A stretch of DNA of 9,537 nt from Gemmatimonadales bacterium (GTDB lineage Bacteria; Gemmatimonadota; Gemmatimonadetes; Palauibacterales; Palauibacteraceae), in contig JAUWDL010000026.1 of assembly GCA_030608825.1 (NCBI GenBank), forward strand, positions 1 to 9,537, read 5' to 3'. Every line of letters starts with the position of its first letter. The stretch's first letter is position 1. The notes under the pieces are model-generated. The model made no database searches and was not told where the DNA came from. It saw nothing but the letters and a program-made list of their open reading frames with translations. A program made the translations under genes and the position numbers. Positions 1 through 6,242 of this stretch are shown here, one piece after another.

Positions 1-133
1 CTCTGTCCGTGTCGTTATCCACGTCCACTCCAGGGTCCTGTCTGCGATGAAACATTCTCGAGCCGACCGAGGCGCCCTGCTCTCGGACCGCTGGACGCGA
101 GCCGGCGAATCGTCGCAACGCGGGAAGCCGTCC

Positions 134-193
134 CCGGAGCTGATGCTCCGGACCGGATGTAAAGCGGGCGGAGACATCGCACGACTCCGCCCG
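134..193. terminator. Two tandem GC-rich hairpins, possible terminator
   Basis: The first hairpin pairs CCGGAGC (134-140) with GCTCCGG (145-151) around a TGAT loop. The second pairs CGGGCGGAG (165-173) with CTCCGCCCG (185-193) around an 11-nt loop. Both stems are perfect. Neither is followed by a clear U-tract on either strand; on the minus strand only CTTTA follows the second. They could terminate a transcript entering from the left, since a frame open from the window edge stops at 160-162 just before the second stem. They could equally be part of a structured leader. Confidence 0.35.
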
Positions 194-220
194 TCATGAG
201 TCTCACGGTAGCCCAATTCT

Positions 221-287
221 TGGGTATACGCCGCAACGGCGATTTGACTCCTGCTGAGCACGCGAGCCTCTTGGTTTAGTATACCCA
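221..287. repeat. Inverted repeat TGGGTATAC / GTATACCCA
   Basis: TGGGTATAC at 221-229 is repeated as its exact reverse complement GTATACCCA at 279-287. Between them lies a small hairpin, CGCCG-CAA-CGGCG, at 229-241. Each arm contains the palindrome GTATAC and is AT-rich against the local background. The pair sits roughly 100-170 bp upstream of the SLC13 start codon. Paired sites for a DNA-binding regulator, or a cruciform, are possible; neither is shown. Confidence 0.4.
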
Positions 288-338
288 CCTGCGGGCCGGT
301 TGGCACGAGTCCGGCCCTCCTCCGTATCTTCGGGCCTT

Positions 339-370
339 GGCGTCGCCGCCAACGTGGGACGGGCGACGCC
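339..370 (+). other. Stem-loop in the SLC13 leader
   Basis: GGCGTCGCC (339-347) pairs perfectly with GGCGACGCC (362-370) around a 14-nt loop. It ends 21 nt before the ATG at 392. The gene has no clear Shine-Dalgarno sequence, so the structure could influence translation, but in GC-rich DNA it could also be coincidental. Confidence 0.35.
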
Positions 371-391
371 TTACCTCCGACGGGCTCGTGT

Positions 392-2170
392 ATGACCTGG
401 GAGATCGGCTTCGTTTTCGTCGTTATCGCGGTGGCGCTCGTGCTGTTCGTGAGCGAACGCTACCCGATCGACCAGGTCGCCCTCGCGATCCCCGTGGTTC
501 TCCTGGTGGGAGGCATCATCTCGCCCGCCGAGGCGGTGTCCGGGTTCAGCAACACGGCGACGGTCACGGTGGCCGCGATGCTGATCCTCGGCCTGGGCCT
601 CGTAAAGACGGGCGTGATCGCCGCGATCGCGCGTTGGGCGCTCACCGCACCTCTCGGCCCTCCCCAGATGCGGCTCGCCATCCTCTGCCTGGTCGTCGCC
701 GGGACCTCGCCGTTCCTGAACAACACAGCCGTCGTCGTGGTCTTCCTGCCGGTGTTTCTCTCCCTGGCCTACCAGGAGGGCGAGGCTCCGTCGCGCTATC
801 TCATGCCGCTCTCCTTCGCCGCCATTCTGGGCGGGACCGTGACCCTGGTCGGCACGTCCACGAACCTCGTCGTGTACGGTATCGCCGAGAGCCACGGCCT
901 GAGCGAGTTGACGATGTTCTCGATAGCCCCGCTCGGCCTCGTCTACCTCGCCGCGGGGATGCTCTACCTGTTCACGGTGGGCCGCTGGCTCATCCCGCGG
1001 CGCATGGGAGAGGCCGACCTCTCGGGCAAGTACCAGGTTCGCCAGTTCCTGGCGGAGCTCGCCGTCCAGTCGGGCTCGGCCGCCATCGCCAAGTCGCTCG
1101 GCGAGCTCAAGTGGCGGGAGCGCTACGGCGTCTCGATCCTCGGACTGGGAAGAGGCGACCGCTCGGTGTGGGCACCGGGCTCGGAACGACGCATCGTCGA
1201 AGGGGACATCCTCTATGCCCAGGGCACGCCTCAGCAGCTGCTGACCTTGTCCCGCCGCGAGCGCCTGGACCCGCCGGCTCGCCGTGCCAAGAGCGCCATC
1301 GACTTCATCTCGGAGAACGCCCGGCTCATGGAGGTCATGATCGGGCCTCATTGCACGCTGGCCGAGCACACGCTGGGCGAAGCCCGATTCCAGCAGCGCC
1401 ACGGCGCCATGGTCCTTGCCATTCAGCGCCACGGCATCACGATGCGGGACAAGCTCGAGAGCCTGCGTCTGGCCTTCGGCGACCTGCTGCTGGTCCACGG
1501 GCCCGTTCCGGCCCTGGATGCGCTCGCCGAGGAGCCGGGCTTCGTTCCTCTCCGCATGGTCGGAGTGCCGGTGCAAGATCGGCCTCGGGCCCTGGTTTCG
1601 GTGGGGATCCTCCTAGGCGTGGTAACCGCCGCGACCACGGGCCTCTTGGCGATCATGCCTGCCGCACTCATCGGAGTCGTTCTGATGGTCTTCACGAGCT
1701 GCGTGCGACTGGACGAGATCTACTCGGAGATGGACTGGATGGTGGTCTTCCTGCTGGCCGGCTTGCTACCCCTGGGCATCGCGATGGAGACGACCGGAGC
1801 GGCCGCATGGCTCGTCACCGCCCTCAGCCAGGGCCTCGGCCAGGTGGCGCCCACTGCCGTGATCGCCGGCATCTACGTGATCACCGCGCTGCTCACGGCC
1901 GTGATGTCGAACGTCGCCACCGCGGTCGTCGTGGCCCCCATCGCCCTGTTCGTGGCCTCCCAGCTCGGAATGAACCCCTACGCGTTGCTCATCACGGTCA
2001 TGTTCGCCGCATCGGCGTCCTTCATGACGCCGATGGGCTACCAGACCAACGTCCTCATCTATGGACCGGGCGGTTACCGCTTTACGGATTTTCTCAAGGT
2101 CGGTACGCCGCTCACCATCCTCCTCGGAATCCTCACCACTTTGCTCGTTCCGGTCTTCTGGCCCAGCTGA
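392..2170 (+). CDS. SLC13 (DASS) family permease with two RCK_C domains
   Basis: This 592-residue inner-membrane protein probably imports an anion (sulfate, dicarboxylate or similar) driven by Na+ or H+; the substrate cannot be read from the sequence. Two hydrophobic halves (about residues 1-200 and 395-592) flank a soluble centre. The halves carry typical SLC13 signatures: SPFLNNTA with N110, N111 and T112; GTSTN near 156; MSNVATAVV near 505; and TPMGYQTN near 547. The centre reads as two RCK_C (TrkA-C) domains, roughly 205-285 and 305-385, the usual layout for bacterial SLC13 proteins of about 590 residues, so it looks complete. No in-frame start codon lies just upstream of the ATG, and no good ribosome-binding site is seen. 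It appears to be transcribed alone and ends just before a hairpin. Family assignment is firm; substrate is unknown. Confidence 0.9.
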   Translation: MTWEIGFVFVVIAVALVLFVSERYPIDQVALAIPVVLLVGGIISPAEAVSGFSNTATVTVAAMLILGLGLVKTGVIAAIARWALTAPLGPPQMRLAILCLVVAGTSPFLNNTAVVVVFLPVFLSLAYQEGEAPSRYLMPLSFAAILGGTVTLVGTSTNLVVYGIAESHGLSELTMFSIAPLGLVYLAAGMLYLFTVGRWLIPRRMGEADLSGKYQVRQFLAELAVQSGSAAIAKSLGELKWRERYGVSILGLGRGDRSVWAPGSERRIVEGDILYAQGTPQQLLTLSRRERLDPPARRAKSAIDFISENARLMEVMIGPHCTLAEHTLGEARFQQRHGAMVLAIQRHGITMRDKLESLRLAFGDLLLVHGPVPALDALAEEPGFVPLRMVGVPVQDRPRALVSVGILLGVVTAATTGLLAIMPAALIGVVLMVFTSCVRLDEIYSEMDWMVVFLLAGLLPLGIAMETTGAAAWLVTALSQGLGQVAPTAVIAGIYVITALLTAVMSNVATAVVVAPIALFVASQLGMNPYALLITVMFAASASFMTPMGYQTNVLIYGPGGYRFTDFLKVGTPLTILLGILTTLLVPVFWPS

Positions 2171-2173
2171 CGT

Positions 2174-2191
2174 GAACCGCTGAGGCGGTTC
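2174..2191 (+). terminator. Hairpin after the SLC13 gene
   Basis: GAACCGC (2174-2180) and GCGGTTC (2185-2191) form a perfect 7-bp stem with a TGAG tetraloop, 3 nt after the stop codon. The position fits a transcription terminator. The run of T expected for intrinsic termination is missing (CTGCGTTATT follows), so it may act weakly or protect the 3' end of the mRNA. Confidence 0.5.
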
Positions 2192-2260
2192 CTGCGTTAT
2201 TGAGTTGGAAGTCGACGCCACCGGTTGAAAGCGATTCGGAAAAGCACGTCTATGTCATTG

Positions 2261-2271
2261 TGTTACTGTAA
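2261..2271 (+). promoter_or_regulatory. Possible extended -10 and small palindrome before the anti-sigma gene
   Basis: TTACTGTAA at 2263-2271 is a 9-bp palindrome (TTAC-T-GTAA) in a locally AT-rich patch about 30 bp before the start codon. TG-T-TACTGT at 2261-2269 also resembles an extended -10 element. No matching -35 box is present at the normal spacing. It is the best promoter or operator candidate in the 131-bp gap, and weakly supported. Confidence 0.25.
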
Positions 2272-2301
2272 GTTGAGGTCGCAATACAGAGGAGGGTCGC
2301 T

Positions 2302-3144
2302 GTGTATCGCGACGCCCTGAACTGCGAGGCGGTGCGGGAGACGCTTTGGCCCCTGGAACAGCCCAGAGCGTACTCCGAGGAGGATGAAGCGGCTCGCATG
2401 CACCTCGGCCATTGCGCCGAATGCCGCGAGTTCTTCGCCCGGGACGCGGCATTGGTCCGCGCCGTGTCCACCTATGGAACCGGAGCGCGTGCGCCGGAGA
2501 GACTGCGGAAGCGGGTCCGCGAAGCGATCGCCAGAGAGGCAAGACTCGAAGCGGCGGGAAGCGGCACCGGATCAGAACAGGAGCCGTCCGAGGCGAGCGA
2601 GGTTCTTCGACTGACCCGCCTTCCCGCACGCGTTCGGAGGGAGGGGGCGGCGGTCGCGGCCGCCGTCGTCCTTCTCCTGGCGGCGGGAGCGATCGTTCGT
2701 ACGAGTGCCCCTGGTGATATCCGGGAGGCCTACGCGCAGGACTACCTGAACCGGGCCGTCCAGGACCACGCCATCCACTCGCCGGATCCGGCCGCGGTCT
2801 CGCGCTTCTTCCTGCAGGAGATGGGCGTCGGCGTACTCCCCGTGACGCTGGTTGAGGGCCGGATGACGCGTGCGATGGTGTGCCTGTTGGCGGACCGGCA
2901 GGCGGCGATGGTCGAGTACGCCATCGGCGAGCACACGATTGCCCATTACCGCGTACCGACGCGCGAAGCACCGGTCGGGGAGACTGAGTTTCGCTCGTCG
3001 TCGGAGCGGGGGATCAGCATCGTCAGCTGGCGCGACGGCGTCTTCGAGCACGCTCTTGTCGGGGACCTGCCTCCTCAGACGCTGACGGCGCTGGCGCGAC
3101 GGGCGTTCTCCTCGATCGGCGAGCCCTCTTCGCCCACGGAATAG
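2302..3144 (+). CDS. Single-pass membrane anti-sigma-like protein with zinc finger (ZAS/zf-HC2)
   Basis: Likely a membrane-anchored anti-sigma factor of 280 residues. The cytoplasmic N-terminus has the zinc-binding ZAS motif H34-x3-C38-x2-C41, with C8 as the probable fourth ligand. A basic linker with Arg/Glu-rich stretches leads to one hydrophobic segment at about 115-132. The remaining ~148 residues lie outside the membrane and resemble the sensor half of RsiW/ChrR-type transmembrane anti-sigma proteins: a G-V-x-V-x-P strand, a variable sheet with VCLLADRQAAMVEY, then ISIVSWRDG and a final helix. The start is GTG at 2302, supported by a strong ribosome-binding site AGAGGAGGG ending 5 nt upstream. 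It converges on the formate dehydrogenase gene with only 10 bp between stop codons. No sigma factor gene lies next to it, which is unusual for this family. The family call is good; the partner sigma and the signal are unknown. Confidence 0.75.
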   Translation: MYRDALNCEAVRETLWPLEQPRAYSEEDEAARMHLGHCAECREFFARDAALVRAVSTYGTGARAPERLRKRVREAIAREARLEAAGSGTGSEQEPSEASEVLRLTRLPARVRREGAAVAAAVVLLLAAGAIVRTSAPGDIREAYAQDYLNRAVQDHAIHSPDPAAVSRFFLQEMGVGVLPVTLVEGRMTRAMVCLLADRQAAMVEYAIGEHTIAHYRVPTREAPVGETEFRSSSERGISIVSWRDGVFEHALVGDLPPQTLTALARRAFSSIGEPSSPTE

Positions 3145-3154
3145 ACGCTTCCGC

Positions 3155-5464
3155 TCAAGACGCCGGCGAGACTCGCACCGCGCAGAACTTGTACTCGGGG
3201 ATCTTCCCCACCGGATCCAGCTCATCGATGGTCAGCAGGTTCGCGGCCGCTTCCCTGAAATGAAACGGGATGAACACGGCGCCGCGCAGCATGCGGTCCG
3301 AGGGCACGGCGGGCAGCACGATGGACCCCCGCCGCGACGCCACCTCCACGATCCCGCCGTCCTCCACGCCGAGCGCCTCCAGGTCCGCGGGATGCATGTC
3401 GGCCACCGGCCCCGGCCGGATCGCGTGAAGCGCGCGCGATCGGCGCGTCATGGTGCCGGTGTGCCAGTGCTCGAGCCTCCGACCCGTGTTGAGCACGAAC
3501 GGATACTCTTTGTCCGGTAGCTCCTTCGCCGGCGCGAACTCGGCGGGCACGAACTTCCCCCTGCCGCTAGCCGTCGGGAAGCGGTCTCCGAAGAGAACCT
3601 GGGTGCCGTCTTCGCTCGGATCCGGGCACGGCCACAGCTTTCCGGTCAGCCCGAGGTTGTCGTAGGTGAGCCCGGCATACGAGGGAGCGAGGGCGGTGAA
3701 CTCCGAGAACACCTCTTCGGGCGAGCCGTACTCCATCGGATAGCCCATCCGGGCGCCGATCTCACACGTGATCTCCCAATCCGTACGAGCACCGCCCGGC
3801 GGCTGCAAAGCCTTGCGGCCCACCTGCACGCGACGGTCGCTGTTGGTGTACGTGCCGCTCTTCTCGAAGAAGCTGGTCGCCGGGAGGATCACGTCGGCGA
3901 ACTCGGCGGTCTCGGTGAGGAAGATGTCCTGGACGACAAGGAACTCGAGGTTCGAGAGAGCCTTGCGCACCTTGTTCACGTTGGGATCGGAGAGGAAGGG
4001 GTTCTCTCCCATCATGTACATGCCCTTGATCACGCCGTCGAGCGCCCCTCCCATGATCTCGACCACCGTGAGGCCCGGCTTCGGGTCCAGTTCCACGCCC
4101 CAGGCCTGCTCGAACTTCTCGCGTACCGCCGGATCCGCGACGCTCTGATAGTCGGGGTAGACCATCGGGATGACGCCGGCGTCTGACGCCCCCTGGACGT
4201 TGTTCTGTCCGCGCAGCGGATGAAGACCCGTGCCCTCGCGGCCGATGTTTCCGGTCATCAGGGCGAGGGATATGAGGCACCTCGCGTTGTCGGTACCATG
4301 CGTGTGCTGCGAGATGCCCATGCCCCAGAAGATCATCGCCCGCTCCGCGCGGCCGAAGGTGCGCGCCGCCTCCCGGATCAGGCCGGACTCCACCCCGCAG
4401 ATTCCCGCGGCGACCTCCGGGGAGTAGCTCTCCACCACGGCTTTCAGCTCCTCGAAACCCTCGGTGCGATCTGCGATGTACGCCTCGTCGATGAGTCCCT
4501 CCTCGATGAGGACGTGCATCCAGGAGTTGTAGAGCACGACATCGGTGCCGGGGTTGATCTGGAGGAAGTAGTCCGCGTGGTCGGCCATCTCGATCCGCCG
4601 CGGCTCGACGACGATGAGCTTGGTGCGCCCGCTCTTTCGCGCCTGCTTGATGAAGGTGGCCGCTACGGGGTGGTTGCCGGTCGTGTTGGAGCCGGCGATC
4701 AACGCGACGTCCGCAGTTTGCACATCACCGAAGACGGTCGTGACCGCCCCCGATCCGATCGTCTCGAGGAGGGCGGCGACGGACGAGGCATGACACAGCC
4801 GCGTGCAATGGTCGACGTTGTTCGTTCCGAACGCCGCACGCACCAGCTTCTGAAAGAGATAGGCCTCCTCGTTGCTGCACTTCGCGCTCCCGAATCCCGC
4901 CAGCGCGCCGGATCCGTCACGGTCACGGATCTCCACGAGCCGCGTCGCCGCCAGATCCAGCGCCTCTTCCCACGTCGCCTCGCGGAAGTGCGGCAGCACC
5001 TCCTCGTAGTCGACGAGCCCACCGGATCGCCGCCTGCGCTCGCCGCGCACCTCCGTGGAGAGCGGCCCCTTCGGGTAGGAGGACTCCTTCCGGATCAGCG
5101 GGGTCTGCAATCTCTGGGGATGGCTCGTGTAGTCGAATCCGAACCTCCCCTTCACGCACAGGCGCTCGTGATTGACGGGACTCTCCCGACCATCGGCGTA
5201 CCGGATCCGGTTCTCCGCCTCGTCCACGAAATACCGGATCGCGCACCCCACCCCGCAGTACGGGCAGACCGAGTCGACGGACCTCACCGTGGATCGCTCG
5301 CCCCCGTCGAGCGTCGCGAGCAGCTCCTCGCGGTGGGCGTCGATCGCCGCCCGCAGCTCCGGCGTCAGAGCGCCATGCAGGTCGCTGAGCAGCAGCCGTT
5401 CACCTCTCCGGCGCACCTTCACGCCACGCTTCTTCAGCTCGCCGAGCAGCGTCGTGGTGGTCAC
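3155..5464 (-). CDS. fdhF: Formate dehydrogenase catalytic (alpha) subunit with an N-terminal TubC-like docking segment
   Basis: This molybdopterin oxidoreductase of 769 residues interconverts formate and CO2. Residues 67-103 bind a [4Fe-4S] cluster (C67-x2-C70-x3-C74-x28-C103), followed by K105. The active-site segment CTRLCHASS gives C224 as the metal ligand, a cysteine rather than selenocysteine, followed by H225. FREATWEEAL at 160-169 is a match to Fds-type enzymes, and the C-terminus (about 655-769) is the molybdopterin-binding domain with NTGRRLEHWHTGTMTRRS. Residues about 5-52 are unusual: they read like a TubC N-terminal docking domain (LLGELKKRGVKVRRRGERL, then ALTPELRAAIDAHREELLATL). 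The GTG start at 5464 overlaps the upstream stop as GTGA and follows GGGAGGT at 5468-5474, so this segment should be translated. The frame stays open upstream, but that part overlaps the iron-sulfur gene and is a shadow. A later GTG at residue 60 is a weaker alternative start. Last gene of the operon. Confidence 0.92.
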   Translation of the reverse strand: MTTTTLLGELKKRGVKVRRRGERLLLSDLHGALTPELRAAIDAHREELLATLDGGERSTVRSVDSVCPYCGVGCAIRYFVDEAENRIRYADGRESPVNHERLCVKGRFGFDYTSHPQRLQTPLIRKESSYPKGPLSTEVRGERRRRSGGLVDYEEVLPHFREATWEEALDLAATRLVEIRDRDGSGALAGFGSAKCSNEEAYLFQKLVRAAFGTNNVDHCTRLCHASSVAALLETIGSGAVTTVFGDVQTADVALIAGSNTTGNHPVAATFIKQARKSGRTKLIVVEPRRIEMADHADYFLQINPGTDVVLYNSWMHVLIEEGLIDEAYIADRTEGFEELKAVVESYSPEVAAGICGVESGLIREAARTFGRAERAMIFWGMGISQHTHGTDNARCLISLALMTGNIGREGTGLHPLRGQNNVQGASDAGVIPMVYPDYQSVADPAVREKFEQAWGVELDPKPGLTVVEIMGGALDGVIKGMYMMGENPFLSDPNVNKVRKALSNLEFLVVQDIFLTETAEFADVILPATSFFEKSGTYTNSDRRVQVGRKALQPPGGARTDWEITCEIGARMGYPMEYGSPEEVFSEFTALAPSYAGLTYDNLGLTGKLWPCPDPSEDGTQVLFGDRFPTASGRGKFVPAEFAPAKELPDKEYPFVLNTGRRLEHWHTGTMTRRSRALHAIRPGPVADMHPADLEALGVEDGGIVEVASRRGSIVLPAVPSDRMLRGAVFIPFHFREAAANLLTIDELDPVGKIPEYKFCAVRVSPAS

Positions 5465-6198
5465 AAGACCTCCCAGCCCACGTCCCCGGATCCGGCCGCA
5501 TCGTTCGGCGGGCCTTCCCACCCCACTAGCGACAGGGCGCCGGTCGGACAGACCTTTTCGCACTCCCCGCAGGATACGCAGGTGCTCTCTCCCATCGGCA
5601 CGTCCAGATCGAAGGCGATGCTCGTCTGGTAGCCCTTTCCGGTGCGGCCCATGACCTCGTTGACCTGCAGGTCGTCGCAGCCGCGGATGCAGCGGTCGCA
5701 TAGGATGCACGCCTGGTGGTCGACGAAGATCACTTTGGAAGTGCCGTCGAGTGCTCGGCCGTCGCCAGCCGGAATCCCGCCCGCGGGCTCGGTCCGCGAT
5801 CCCGGCGCCTCGCCCGTTTCGCCGCTCCAGCGTCGAGCGGGCCAATCCACGCCCAACTCCGCCGCCAACTCCACCAGGGCATCCGACCCCGTCTTGGGTC
5901 GGTCCGAGGCGTCGACCGGGTAGTCCGACAGGAGGAGCTCCACCAGACCCCGTCGGCAGGCCTCGAGCCGCTCCGAGGACGTGCGAACCTCCATCCCGTC
6001 CTCGGCACCCCGGACGCAGGCGGCCGTCAGCTTGGGCTCGCCGACCTCCACGAGGCACAACCGACACACGCCGACAGGTTCGAGCCTCGGGTCGTGACAG
6101 AGGACCGGAAGGCCAATACCCAGCAACCGGGCCGCTTCCCAAATCGTCGCTCCCGGCAGAACCTGGACCGCCCGCCCATCGATACTCAGGCTGATCAT
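5461..6198 (-). CDS. HoxU/NuoG-N-like iron-sulfur subunit of formate dehydrogenase
   Basis: This 245-residue electron-transfer subunit links the diaphorase to the catalytic subunit. It corresponds to the N-terminal extension of FdsA, or to HoxU, here as a separate gene. Residues 1-75 form a plant-type [2Fe-2S] ferredoxin domain with C34, C45, C48 and C61. Residues 160-225 hold two [4Fe-4S] motifs: C164-x2-C167-x2-C170-x3-C174 and C207-x2-C210-x2-C213-x3-CP. Between them, where relatives have a His-Cys3 cluster (HPxDCxxC...C), the sequence is SDYPVDASDRPKTGSD, with no His or Cys. A low-complexity Gly/Pro/Glu linker spans about 122-153, and the C-terminal tail ends GSGDVGWEVL. The ATG at 6198 is chosen because family members start two or three residues before this first strand and GGTGAG lies just upstream. 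A GTG at 6225 would add nine residues and is possible. The stop overlaps the next start (GTGA), implying translational coupling. Confidence 0.88.
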   Translation of the reverse strand: MISLSIDGRAVQVLPGATIWEAARLLGIGLPVLCHDPRLEPVGVCRLCLVEVGEPKLTAACVRGAEDGMEVRTSSERLEACRRGLVELLLSDYPVDASDRPKTGSDALVELAAELGVDWPARRWSGETGEAPGSRTEPAGGIPAGDGRALDGTSKVIFVDHQACILCDRCIRGCDDLQVNEVMGRTGKGYQTSIAFDLDVPMGESTCVSCGECEKVCPTGALSLVGWEGPPNDAAGSGDVGWEVL

Positions 6199-6242
6199 CT
6201 GCTCACCGCTGCGCCGTGTCGCCACGATACCCTATCCTGACC

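Larger units (their letters stand above)
1..391. other. Gene-less left edge with several inverted repeats
   Basis: I see no supportable gene here. Plus-strand frame 1 is open from the edge to a TAA at 160-162 and frame 2 to a TGA at 197-199, but both translations are rich in Arg, Pro and Ser with no recognisable motif. A minus-strand open frame at 15-236 looks equally random. The stretch does hold hairpins at 134-151 and 165-193, an inverted repeat at 221-287 and a stem-loop at 339-370, listed separately. It probably contains the end of whatever lies to the left and the promoter and leader of the SLC13 gene. No convincing -35/-10 pair was found; TAGTAT at 277-282 is the best -10 candidate, without a good -35. 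Confidence 0.5.

Noticed and set aside
15..236. Minus-strand frame of 73 codons at the left edge
   Set aside because: Arg/Ser/Gly-rich with no motif, and it contains both hairpins; not supportable as a gene.
371..1576. Antisense frame of 401 codons opposite the SLC13 gene
   Set aside because: Low-complexity His/Arg/Glu/Asp composition and no motif; it mirrors the codon bias of the real gene.
337..2175. Long plus-strand frame of 612 codons overlapping the SLC13 gene
   Set aside because: The translation is Arg/Gly/Pro-rich without motifs, while the other frame gives a clear membrane protein. It is a GC-rich shadow frame.
3145..3154. Shared terminator between the convergent anti-sigma and fdhF genes
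   Set aside because: The 10-bp gap and its flanks show no clear stem or T-run.
4764..4800. Selenocysteine codon at the FDH active site
   Set aside because: The active-site codon is an ordinary Cys codon (C224 in CTRLCHASS), so no UGA or SECIS element is needed.
5461..5464. Programmed frameshift or disrupted fusion between the iron-sulfur and FDH subunits
   Set aside because: The clean GTGA stop-start overlap with a ribosome-binding site and a fresh N-terminal domain is better explained by two separate genes.
4220..5632. Plus-strand frame of 470 codons opposite fdhF
   Set aside because: No recognisable domain; antisense shadow of a strongly conserved gene.
5465..6142. Upstream extension of the fdhF frame by 226 codons
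   Set aside because: It overlaps the iron-sulfur subunit gene, has shadow-like composition, and the GTG at 5464 has a good ribosome-binding site and coupled overlap.
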